Origin: an uncultured Clostridia bacterium
GTDB taxonomy: Bacteria; Bacillota; Clostridia; Oscillospirales; CAG-272
Reading direction: 5' to 3'
NCBI GenBank assembly: GCA_937895775.1
Contig: CALBLD010000020.1
Location: forward strand, 1 to 7,631
Length of the DNA stretch: 7,631 bases
The position numbers and the translations under genes were made by a program. Positions 1 to 5,054 of this stretch are shown one piece after another. Each line of letters opens with the position of its first letter. Position 1 is the first letter of the stretch. The notes beneath the pieces are model-generated. The model had not been told where the DNA came from. It worked only from the letters and a program-made list of their open reading frames with translations, and made no database searches.

Positions 1-321
1 GCTTTCGGACTGATCGGATGCATAGTCTGCGGATTCTCGGTGGGTATCATGTGGCCCGGCTCAATCAGCATTTCTTCGGAAAGGATGCCTTCGGGCGGTA
101 CGGCACTTTTCGCACTGCTCGCCATGGGAGGGGATTTCGGCGCCTCTGTCGGTCCCGGCGTGATCGGACTTTTCACCCAGAGTGCGGATGACAACATGAG
201 AGCGGGTATGCTTGCCGGGATCGCGTTCCCGATAATACTTATCACAGCGATCTGCGTAATAATTGTGCGTATACCGAAAAAGAAAAATAAGGATAATGAT
301 TTTGGATGTAAAAATGATTGA
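1..321 (+). CDS. MFS transporter, C-terminal fragment
   Basis: The frame is open from the first base to a TAA at 319-321, so the gene starts before the window and only about its last 106 residues are visible. The visible part contains the last three or so helices of a major facilitator superfamily permease. A WPGSIS segment leads into a helix with the GGTALFALLAMGGDFG pattern and a following GPGVIGL, then a hydrophilic loop. The final helix (MLAGIAFPIILITAICVIIV) ends in a basic cytoplasmic tail (RIPKKKNK). The proline-plus-GGTALF pattern is common in Firmicutes MFS proteins of the sugar-transporter type, but the substrate cannot be read from this fragment. The gene faces the small gene at 406-804 tail to tail across 84 bases, in which I see no convincing intrinsic terminator. 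Confidence 0.8.
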   Translation, partial: AFGLIGCIVCGFSVGIMWPGSISISSERMPSGGTALFALLAMGGDFGASVGPGVIGLFTQSADDNMRAGMLAGIAFPIILITAICVIIVRIPKKKNKDNDFGCKND

Positions 322-405
322 AATCAGAATAATCGATGCGAACCCTGCAGGCAGAAAAGGACTGTTTGTTTCGGCTCTGCTTCGGCTTTTCCGATATGAG
401 CAATT

Positions 406-804
406 TTATTTCATGCCTCTTCTGACCTTTATGCTTATGCTGCCGCCGGTCGCATGGCAAGCCTTCACAAAGATAAGGTAACTGCCGTGTTTCGGGACAG
501 ATATGGTAAAGTCGGTTGCCTCGGTTCCGTTTCCGGCGTACAATACTTTTCCGTCGGGTGATCGGATTTCCATGTGTAACGAGCTTTTTTTGCCATTGAA
601 CCGGATGCCGAGAGTATCGCCATCTCTGAGTTCCAAAGAGTGTGTGTCCGTGCCGTTCATGCGTCTTATGTCAAGCATGTAAGAGTTCCGATCCGCCACG
701 CGATTGCCGTTAAACACCGAACGATTATAAAAAGCGAAAAACAGCACGGCTCCCGCAGTCAGTGTAATTATTATCAGAACGGCATAGATTTTTTGTCTGC
801 GCAT
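406..804 (-). CDS. small exported/membrane-anchored protein of unknown function
   Basis: The 132-residue product starts with a short basic stretch (MRRQK) and one hydrophobic segment at about residues 6-26. No lipobox cysteine follows, so it is either a signal peptide or a membrane anchor with the rest outside. The outer part (about residues 40-128) alternates polar and hydrophobic residues, with turns such as RSPDGKVLY, ISVPKHGSYLIFVKA and GGSISIKV, which suggests a small all-beta sandwich. Firmicutes encode many small secreted proteins of this shape without assigned function; I do not recognise a named family. The start is weakly supported by a GGGG about nine bases upstream. The promoter is excellent (857-885), so the gene is probably expressed as a single unit. 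It lies downstream of the metalloregulator, but a terminator hairpin separates them, so a link to iron is not shown. Confidence 0.75.
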   Translation of the reverse strand: MRRQKIYAVLIIITLTAGAVLFFAFYNRSVFNGNRVADRNSYMLDIRRMNGTDTHSLELRDGDTLGIRFNGKKSSLHMEIRSPDGKVLYAGNGTEATDFTISVPKHGSYLIFVKACHATGGSISIKVRRGMK

Positions 805-856
805 GTTTTATATCCCCGATTCGTGCTTTTTGTTGATCCCGATTGGCTCTGTCCGT

Positions 857-885
857 ATTATACCTACCTACCGTTCGGTTGTCAA
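857..885 (-). promoter_or_regulatory. consensus promoter for the gene at 406-804, with a palindrome in the spacer
   Basis: Read on the minus strand, TTGACA (885-880) and TATAAT (862-857) are both perfect matches to the vegetative sigma consensus, separated by exactly 17 bases. Transcription should begin near 850, leaving a leader of about 45 bases. The spacer contains the 10-bp palindrome ACCGTTCGGT (plus strand 870-879) right beside the -35 box, and a direct repeat GGTAGGTAGG next to the -10. Palindromes of this kind in a spacer are typical of TetR-type operators, but no such regulator is in the window. Confidence 0.85.
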
Positions 886-961
886 GCGTTTTCGAAAAAA
901 AGATGGCAACTGTTTTTTGTTGTCGGTTCGTATATCCGCTTTGTGATTGAACCCAAACAGA

Positions 962-999
962 AAATCAGGCGGTTGTCCTTGCGGATAACCGTCTGATTT
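962..999 (-). terminator. intrinsic terminator of the metalloregulator gene
   Basis: Two 17-base arms (962-978 and 983-999) pair along their whole length apart from two G-U-type pairs, leaving a four-base loop. On the minus strand the loop is GCAA, a stable GNRA tetraloop, and the hairpin runs into a T-rich stretch (ATTTTCTGTTT). On the plus strand the loop is TTGC and no T-run follows. It therefore serves the regulator gene, whose stop codon is 54 bases upstream on that strand. It also insulates the next promoter at 857-885. Confidence 0.8.
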
Positions 1000-1020
1000 G
1001 TGTTATGAAAGTAACTGCAT

Positions 1021-1038
1021 TTTCCGCATCTGCGGAAA
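1021..1038. repeat. 18-bp palindrome behind the metalloregulator gene
   Basis: TTTCCGCA and TGCGGAAA flank two central bases, a perfect inverted repeat. As RNA it folds to a 7-bp stem with a four-base loop. It lies between the regulator stop codon (1053) and the main terminator (962-999) and has no T-run of its own. It may be an extra 3' stabilising hairpin, part of a tandem terminator, or a protein site; the sequence does not decide. Confidence 0.5.
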
Positions 1039-1052
1039 TCTGCTTTCGGTCT

Positions 1053-1415
1053 TTAGTTAAGACTGTGCTTTTTCATCGCTTCAAATGTTTTGTCGCTGAT
1101 ATCATGCTCTATTTTACATGCATCGGCGGCTGCTGTCTCTTCGTCAACGCCGATGGATATCAGAAGTTTTGTGAGTACCGTGTGACGTTCGTAGATTTTT
1201 TCGGCAATTTCTCTGCCCGAACCGGTCAGTGCAATAAACCCGTCCTTGTCCATAATTATGTATTTGTCCGCCCTGAGCTTTGCCATGGCGCGACTGACGG
1301 CGGGCTTCGAAAAGCCCATATACTCCGCAATATCAATCGAGCGGACAGTGTTTGTTTTTTTTGATAACACCAGGATTGTTTCAAGATACATTTCGCCGGA
1401 TTCCAGCAGCCTCAT
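1053..1415 (-). CDS. DtxR/MntR-family metal-dependent repressor, iron-type ligand set
   Basis: The predicted role is a cytoplasmic metal-sensing repressor of iron uptake. An upstream in-frame ATG exists at 1454, but the start at 1415 is preferred because GGAGG lies seven bases before it and family homology begins there. The 120-residue product has an N-terminal winged helix (about residues 1-62; recognition helix around SKPAVSRAMAKL) and a dimerisation/metal domain (about 63-120). It lacks the C-terminal SH3-like domain of full DtxR and is a little shorter than B. subtilis MntR (about 142). Aligned by eye, the primary-site ligands of DtxR (Met10, Cys102, Glu105, His106) match Met9, Cys100, Glu103 and His104 here. 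MntR has Asp at the first of these positions. His78 matches DtxR His79, while DtxR Glu83 is replaced by Thr82. It is transcribed away from the feo operon and shares its control region. Family is near certain; iron preference is inferred. Confidence 0.92.
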   Translation of the reverse strand: MRLLESGEMYLETILVLSKKTNTVRSIDIAEYMGFSKPAVSRAMAKLRADKYIIMDKDGFIALTGSGREIAEKIYERHTVLTKLLISIGVDEETAAADACKIEHDISDKTFEAMKKHSLN

Positions 1416-1510
1416 ATAATCGCCTCCGATTTTAAATGACAAAAATCGGGACACCTACTGCCGCATATGTCGCTTTCCGGCTCTCCGGACGATGAGCGTC
1501 CGCTTTCGTC
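1416..1510 (-). promoter_or_regulatory. structured 5' leader of the metalloregulator mRNA
   Basis: From the predicted promoter (1517-1545) the leader would be about 95 bases, three times the feo leader. It contains two hairpins. One has a 6-bp stem, CGGACG/CGTCCG, at 1486-1502. The other has an 8-bp perfect stem pairing 1426-1433 with 1442-1449 around an eight-base loop. The second stem includes the first two G bases of the GGAGG ribosome site (1427-1423), so it could partly block ribosome entry. No recognised riboswitch architecture is visible. Confidence 0.4.
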
Positions 1511-1516
1511 GTTCTT

Positions 1517-1545
1517 AGTATAGCACACCTCTTCCCGAAAATCAA
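1517..1545 (-). promoter_or_regulatory. promoter of the metalloregulator gene
   Basis: On the minus strand, TTGATT (1545-1540) and TATACT (1522-1517) are separated by 17 bases. The -10 is preceded by TGC, making an extended TGnTATACT element that can offset the imperfect -35. The -35 box overlaps the edge of operator copy A (1544-1563), so the regulator probably controls its own synthesis. Confidence 0.65.
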
Positions 1546-1563
1546 GTTGCTTTAGGGTAACTT
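1544..1563 (+). promoter_or_regulatory. candidate metalloregulator operator, copy A (regulator promoter)
   Basis: The 16-bp core GTTGCTTTAGGGTAAC at 1546-1561 is an imperfect palindrome. The arms AAGTTGC and GTAACTT differ by one base from perfect symmetry. Sixteen of 20 bases agree with copy B, exactly 61 bases downstream. It overlaps the regulator's own -35 box. Confidence 0.6.
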
Positions 1564-1596
1564 TTTTTACTTTTTTCGAAAAAATTTTTCAAAAAC
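1561..1596. promoter_or_regulatory. A/T tracts upstream of the feo promoter (UP-element-like, possibly bent DNA)
   Basis: Runs of 5-7 T or A follow one another: T at 1562-1568, T at 1571-1576, A at 1579-1584, T at 1585-1589 and A at 1591-1595, including the palindrome TTTTTTCGAAAAAA. The stretch lies just upstream of the feo -35 box, where the alpha subunit of RNA polymerase contacts AT-rich DNA, and between operator copies A and B. Runs spaced near one helical turn can curve DNA. Both roles are inferred from position and composition. Confidence 0.45.
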
Positions 1597-1599
1597 CCC

Positions 1600-1628
1600 T
1601 TGACAAGTTGCTGTCGGTTAACTATAAT
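1600..1628 (+). promoter_or_regulatory. feo operon promoter
   Basis: TTGACA (1600-1605) and TATAAT (1623-1628) match the vegetative consensus perfectly with a 17-base spacer, an intrinsically very strong promoter that would need repression when iron is plentiful. Transcription should begin near 1635, giving a leader of only about 30 bases. Operator copies B and C cover the spacer/-10 and the start point respectively. Confidence 0.9.
1605..1624 (+). promoter_or_regulatory. candidate metalloregulator operator, copy B (feo promoter core)
   Basis: The core GTTGCTGTCGGTTAAC at 1607-1622 fills the feo promoter spacer, and the extended 20-bp site covers the first two bases of the -10 box. A protein bound here would block polymerase. 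Together with copy C it forms a larger inverted repeat with perfect 9-bp inner arms, GGTTAACTA (1616-1624) and TAGTTAACC (1637-1645), and outer GTTGC/GCAAC arms. Confidence 0.7.
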
Positions 1629-1636
1629 ACAGGGTG

Positions 1637-1656
1637 TAGTTAACCAAGGGCAACCA
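1637..1656 (-). promoter_or_regulatory. candidate metalloregulator operator, copy C (feo start point)
   Basis: On the minus strand the core (1654-1639) reads GTTGCCCTTGGTTAAC, the same motif as copy B in opposite orientation. Its centre is 32 bases from that of copy B, close to three helical turns, so two bound dimers would sit on the same face of the helix. It spans the first transcribed bases and touches the feoA1 ribosome site (AAGGAGG, 1656-1662). Confidence 0.65.
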
Positions 1657-1666
1657 AGGAGGATGT

Positions 1667-1879
1667 ATGATGCCATTGTCACTTGCCGATGTCGGCGAAG
1701 AAAATACGGTAAAAAAGATCGGCGGAAGTCCGGAAGTAAAGAAACATCTTGAAAATCTCGGATTTGTTGTCGGAGGTAATGTTACTGTCATTACTTCTCT
1801 CAACGGGAACGTTATTGTAAATGTGAAAGATTCACGCGTTGCCATAAGCGAAGAGATGGCGAGAAAAATTATGATATAA
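1667..1879 (+). CDS. feoA: FeoA1, ferrous iron transport accessory protein
   Basis: FeoA proteins are small cytoplasmic SH3-like partners of the FeoB iron permease. This 70-residue product has the usual length and plan: an N-terminal MPLSLADVGEENTVKKI strand segment, a helix region PEVKKHLENLGFVVGGNVTV, and a C-terminal VKDSRVAISEEMARKIMI segment typical of the first FeoA in clostridial feoAAB operons. AAGGAGG ends only four bases before the ATG at 1667. The next codon is also ATG (1670), seven bases away, and may be the real start, shortening the protein by one residue. It is first in the operon behind a repressible promoter. It is clearly diverged from FeoA2, so the pair is not a recent duplication; the two probably play different roles around FeoB. 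Confidence 0.93.
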   Translation: MMPLSLADVGEENTVKKIGGSPEVKKHLENLGFVVGGNVTVITSLNGNVIVNVKDSRVAISEEMARKIMI

Positions 1880-1904
1880 ATACAGACAGAAAGGGAAGAA
1901 ACAA

Positions 1905-2126
1905 ATGAAAACACTGAGAGAAACCAAAATAGGTGAAACCGTAACCGTAAAGAAACTGAACGGTGAAGGTGCGATCAAGCGCAGAATCATGGATATGGGA
2001 ATTACACGGGGTACCGAAATTTATGTCCGTAAGGTTGCTCCGCTCGGAGATCCCGTCGAGGTCAGCGTCCGCGGATATGAGCTTTCGCTGCGCAAAGCGG
2101 ATGCGGAAATGATTGAAGTCGAATAA
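1905..2126 (+). CDS. feoA: FeoA2, ferrous iron transport accessory protein
   Basis: This 73-residue SH3-like FeoA-domain protein has the standard pattern: MKTLRETKIGETVTVKKLNG, then a helix IKRRIMDMGITRGTEIYVRKVAPLGDPVEV, then VRGYELSLRKADAEMIEV. The MGIxxGTxI and APLGDPxEVxxRGYxLxLRxxxAxxI motifs are those of classical FeoA, a better match to the general family than FeoA1. It begins 25 bases after the FeoA1 stop behind a modest AGGGAAG ribosome site, so the two are cotranscribed. It is predicted to bind FeoB on the cytoplasmic side and support Fe2+ uptake. After its stop comes the palindrome at 2139-2156 and then feoB. Confidence 0.95.
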   Translation: MKTLRETKIGETVTVKKLNGEGAIKRRIMDMGITRGTEIYVRKVAPLGDPVEVSVRGYELSLRKADAEMIEVE

Positions 2127-2138
2127 TTTTTGAGATTG

Positions 2139-2156
2139 GGTTGCCTTGTGGCAACC
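2139..2156 (+). promoter_or_regulatory. candidate operator copy D / hairpin between feoA2 and feoB
   Basis: GGTTGCC and GGCAACC flank TTGT, a perfect 7-bp inverted repeat. Its core, GTTGCCTTGTGGCAAC (2140-2155), is the most symmetrical copy of the 16-bp motif found at the feo promoter, and resembles the B. subtilis MntR box (about TTTGCCTTAAGGAAA, from memory). It ends nine bases before the AAAGGAG ribosome site of feoB (2164-2170). It could be a fourth repressor site acting as a roadblock, or an mRNA hairpin affecting translation or processing in front of feoB. Confidence 0.5.
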
Positions 2157-2175
2157 GTTGACGAAAGGAGTAAAT

Positions 2176-4695
2176 ATGAACATCAGAATTGCACTTGCAG
2201 GAAACCCGAACTGCGGTAAAACGACACTTTTCAATGCACTTACGGGTTCAAATCAGTTCGTCGGCAACTGGCCGGGAGTAACTGTTGAAAAGAAGGAAGG
2301 CAAGCTGAAGAAGCACGACGGCGTAATAGTCACCGACCTTCCCGGAATCTATTCGCTTTCCCCCTACACACTTGAAGAGGTGGTGGCGAGAAATTACCTC
2401 ATCGGCGAGCGTCCGGATGCCATCCTGAACATTATAGACGGTACGAACCTCGAAAGAAACCTTTATCTGACCACACAGCTCACCGAGCTTGGTATCCCGG
2501 TAGTCATTGCGATAAACATGATGGATATCGTAAAGAAGAACGGGGACAGGATTGATACGGCAGAGCTTTCACGTCAGCTCGGCTGCAAGATCGTTGAGAT
2601 ATCGGCTCTTAAGGGTACAGGTATCATGGAGGCGGCTGAAGCCGCAATCGATGCGGCAAAGAACGGTAAGACCGTTCCGATGCATACATTCTCCGGCTGT
2701 GTAGAGCATGCAATCGCTCACATAGAGGAAGCCGCTGTTCACGATTATCCGGAAGAACAGCAGAGATGGTATGCGATAAAGATATTCGAGAGAGACGACA
2801 AGGTCCTCGCTTCACTCAAGATCACTCCCGAGACGAAAGAACATATCGAAAAGGATATTGCCGCTGCCGAGAAGGAAATGGATGACGACGCAGAGTCGAT
2901 CATTACAAACGAGAGATATATCTACATAGCATCGATAATCAAATCCTGCTACAAGAAGAAGAGTGTCGGCAAGCTGACGACTTCGGATAAGATAGATAAG
3001 GTAGTCACAAACCGCTGGCTCGGACTTCCGATCTTCGCAGCCATTATGTTCATCGTTTACTATCTTTCGATGGTTACCGTCGGATCTATGGCGACCGACT
3101 GGATGAACGACGGCGTGTTCGGCGACGGCTGGCATCTGCTCGGTATAGGCGCGAAGGCTTACAACGAAGCCGCCGATACATATACCGATGCGATGAACGC
3201 GGTCAATGCGTTTGTTGAGATCGATACGGAGGCTGAGGATTTCGATGCCGCCGCCGCTCTCGAAGCAATCAAGAACTTCAAAACAGACGAAGAAAAGTCT
3301 ACCGTTATCGTTGAAGATGAGGAAACCCTCGAGCAGACCGAAATGACGGTTTACTACTCAAAGATTCCCGAAAATCTCACAAAAGCCGAAGAGGCGGGAA
3401 CAAACGGCGTCACCTACCTTGAAGCAGTTGAATATTTCGCAGGCGAAAACAATGAATTTGCAGAACCCGATCCCGCTGATTTCCCTGTATGGGTTCCCGG
3501 TATTCCGGCTCTTATAGGCGACGGACTTGAGGCTGCAAAGGCTCCCGAATGGCTGTCCGGACTTCTCCTTGACGGTATCGTCGCAGGCGTCGGCGCAGTA
3601 CTCGGATTTGTTCCCCAGATGCTCGTTCTCTTCCTCCTCCTCGCATTCCTTGAGGCGTGCGGATACATGGCGCGTATCGCATTCGTCCTTGACCGTATCT
3701 TCCGTAAGTTCGGCCTCTCGGGTAAATCCTTCATTCCTATGCTCATAGGCACCGGATGCGGTATTCCCGGAATCATGGCATCGCGTACAATTGAAAACGA
3801 ACGCGACCGCCGTATGACAATAATGACAACAACCTTTATCCCCTGCGGCGCAAAGGTACCGTTTATCGGCATGATTGCCGGCGCACTCTTCGGAGGCTCG
3901 GCTTGGGTTGCCACAAGCGCATATTTCATCGGTATGGCGGCTATAATCATATCGGGTATCATGCTTAAGAAGACAAAGATGTTTGCGGGCGATCCCGCTC
4001 CCTTCGTTATGGAACTTCCCGCATACCACCTTCCTACGGTAGGCAATGTTCTCCGTTCGATGTGGGAGCGCGGCTGGTCGTTCATAAAGAAAGCCGGAAC
4101 AGTCATCCTTCTTTCGACCATCGCCGTATGGTTCACAACCTACTTCGGAGTAGTTGACGGAACCTTCCGTATGCTTTCCGAAGAGGAAATCGACAAGTCG
4201 CTTCTCGCAGTAATCGGCGGAGCAATTGCATGGATCTTCAAGCCTCTCGGCTGGGGCAACTGGCAGGCAACCGTTGCATCGATCACCGGTCTTGTCGCTA
4301 AGGAAAACATCGTCGGCACCATGGGTATCCTTTACGGAGCATCAGGCAACGTATGGGCAACTCTTGCCGAGAAGTTCACCGGAATCACAGGCTACTCATT
4401 CCTCGTATTCAACCTTCTCTGCGCTCCCTGCTTCGCGGCTATCGGCGCAATCAAGCGTGAGATGAACAGCGCGAAGTGGACCTGGTTCGCAATCGGCTAT
4501 CAGTGCGGATTCGCTTATGTTATCGCTCTTATGATAAATCAGTTCGGCAATCTTATAAGCAAGATTGCAGGCAACGATGTAAGCGTAAGCATAATAGGCG
4601 TCGTAGCTGCGGTAGTACTTCTTGCGGGAATGATATACATGCTTGTCCGCCCCTACAAGGAAGCTACCAAGCTGACCGAAAAAGTCAAGGTATAA
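2176..4695 (+). CDS. feoB: FeoB, ferrous iron transporter with large extracellular insertion
   Basis: FeoB imports Fe2+ across the cytoplasmic membrane using a fused GTPase-like domain. The ATG at 2176 is chosen because AAAGGAG lies five bases before it and the G domain starts at once; an in-frame TTG at 2146 lies inside the palindrome. The product is 839 residues. G motifs: G1 GNPNCGKT (9-16), Thr36 (G2), DLPG (54-57), NMMD (114-117), SALKG (143-147). A helical GDI-type region runs to about 265. The membrane part begins with a helix at 281-304 and includes the gate motifs GTGCGIPG (525-532) and PCGAKVP (556-562), then AGTVILLS (640-647) and KENIVGT (709-715). Oddity: the loop after the first helix is about 150 residues, against roughly 50 in E. 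coli FeoB. Residues 331-440 hold 29 Asp/Glu and only 5 Lys/Arg. All core motifs are intact, so the protein should be functional. Confidence 0.97.
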   Translation: MNIRIALAGNPNCGKTTLFNALTGSNQFVGNWPGVTVEKKEGKLKKHDGVIVTDLPGIYSLSPYTLEEVVARNYLIGERPDAILNIIDGTNLERNLYLTTQLTELGIPVVIAINMMDIVKKNGDRIDTAELSRQLGCKIVEISALKGTGIMEAAEAAIDAAKNGKTVPMHTFSGCVEHAIAHIEEAAVHDYPEEQQRWYAIKIFERDDKVLASLKITPETKEHIEKDIAAAEKEMDDDAESIITNERYIYIASIIKSCYKKKSVGKLTTSDKIDKVVTNRWLGLPIFAAIMFIVYYLSMVTVGSMATDWMNDGVFGDGWHLLGIGAKAYNEAADTYTDAMNAVNAFVEIDTEAEDFDAAAALEAIKNFKTDEEKSTVIVEDEETLEQTEMTVYYSKIPENLTKAEEAGTNGVTYLEAVEYFAGENNEFAEPDPADFPVWVPGIPALIGDGLEAAKAPEWLSGLLLDGIVAGVGAVLGFVPQMLVLFLLLAFLEACGYMARIAFVLDRIFRKFGLSGKSFIPMLIGTGCGIPGIMASRTIENERDRRMTIMTTTFIPCGAKVPFIGMIAGALFGGSAWVATSAYFIGMAAIIISGIMLKKTKMFAGDPAPFVMELPAYHLPTVGNVLRSMWERGWSFIKKAGTVILLSTIAVWFTTYFGVVDGTFRMLSEEEIDKSLLAVIGGAIAWIFKPLGWGNWQATVASITGLVAKENIVGTMGILYGASGNVWATLAEKFTGITGYSFLVFNLLCAPCFAAIGAIKREMNSAKWTWFAIGYQCGFAYVIALMINQFGNLISKIAGNDVSVSIIGVVAAVVLLAGMIYMLVRPYKEATKLTEKVKV

Positions 4696-4741
4696 AAAGA
4701 CTTAAACCGAAAGAAAATCTGTGAAAGGAGCTTTGAATTTT

Positions 4742-4936
4742 ATGTTTGCATGGATTGCCGATAATATCGGAACGATAATCATATGTGCCGTACTCATTCT
4801 GATCGTTGCGGCTGTGATAGTGAATCTTGTCAGAGACAAAAAGAAGGGCAAATCGTCCTGCGGATGCAATTGCGCTCACTGTGCCATGGCAGGAGCCTGC
4901 CATAAAGGACAAAGCGACAAAAAGCACGGCAAATAA
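4742..4936 (+). CDS. FeoB-associated Cys-rich membrane protein
   Basis: The 64-residue product has one membrane helix (about residues 8-30), a basic stop-transfer segment (RDKKKGK, 31-37) and a cysteine cluster, Cys40, 42, 44, 47 and 53, in the spacing CxCxCxxCxxxxxC. The tail is polar with two histidines. This is the plan of the FeoB-associated Cys-rich family found next to feoB in many Firmicutes, possibly taking over the role of FeoC; its biochemical function is not established. By the positive-inside rule the cysteines face the cytoplasm, where they could bind Fe2+ or a cluster near the FeoB exit. The ATG at 4742 is used; AAAGGAG (4724-4730) is 11 bases upstream, a little far but the only good site. 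It is the last gene before the terminator. Confidence 0.88.
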   Translation: MFAWIADNIGTIIICAVLILIVAAVIVNLVRDKKKGKSSCGCNCAHCAMAGACHKGQSDKKHGK

Positions 4937-4945
4937 ATAATCGGT

Positions 4946-4984
4946 GTACCTCCCGCAGACAGCGGGAGGTACTTTTTTGTTTTT
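4946..4984 (+). terminator. strong intrinsic terminator of the feo operon
   Basis: A perfect 11-bp stem, GTACCTCCCGC (4946-4956) and GCGGGAGGTAC (4962-4972), encloses the loop AGACA. TTTTTTGTTTTT follows immediately, a textbook rho-independent terminator ten bases after the stop codon of the Cys-rich gene. It closes the operon and separates it from the methyltransferase promoter just downstream. Confidence 0.95.
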
Positions 4985-4989
4985 ATATG

Positions 4990-5018
4990 TTGCTTTTTTC
5001 GGATGAATGTGATATAGT
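4990..5018 (+). promoter_or_regulatory. promoter of the methyltransferase gene
   Basis: TTGCTT (4990-4995) and TATAGT (5013-5018) are 17 bases apart, and the -10 is preceded by TGA, an extended TGn element. The start point would be near 5025, with AAAGGAG at 5037-5043. Its place right after a strong terminator supports it as an independent promoter. Confidence 0.65.
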
Positions 5019-5054
5019 CAGGATAAATAAACGGATAAAGGAGAAATCGGAACA

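Noticed and set aside
322..405. A terminator between the MFS gene and the convergent gene at 406-804
   Set aside because: The only inverted repeat seen is a 4-bp TCGG/CCGA around CTTTT, too weak to call.
640..996. A plus-strand open frame of 118 residues across the 406-804 gene's 5' end and promoter
   Set aside because: It is antisense to a better supported gene, runs through a promoter and a terminator hairpin, and resembles no protein family.
1416..1454. An upstream in-frame ATG adding 13 residues to the metalloregulator
   Set aside because: It has no ribosome site, the added residues lie within the leader hairpin, and the ATG at 1415 has GGAGG at ideal spacing where family homology begins.
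1455..1466. A three-codon open frame (Met-Arg-Gln-stop) in the regulator leader
   Set aside because: No ribosome site precedes it, and a frame this short occurs by chance.
3358..4136. Two long overlapping antisense open frames (about 220 and 240 residues) opposite feoB
   Set aside because: They lie opposite conserved FeoB sequence, show no recognisable domains, have odd composition and no ribosome site. Their length follows from feoB codon use.
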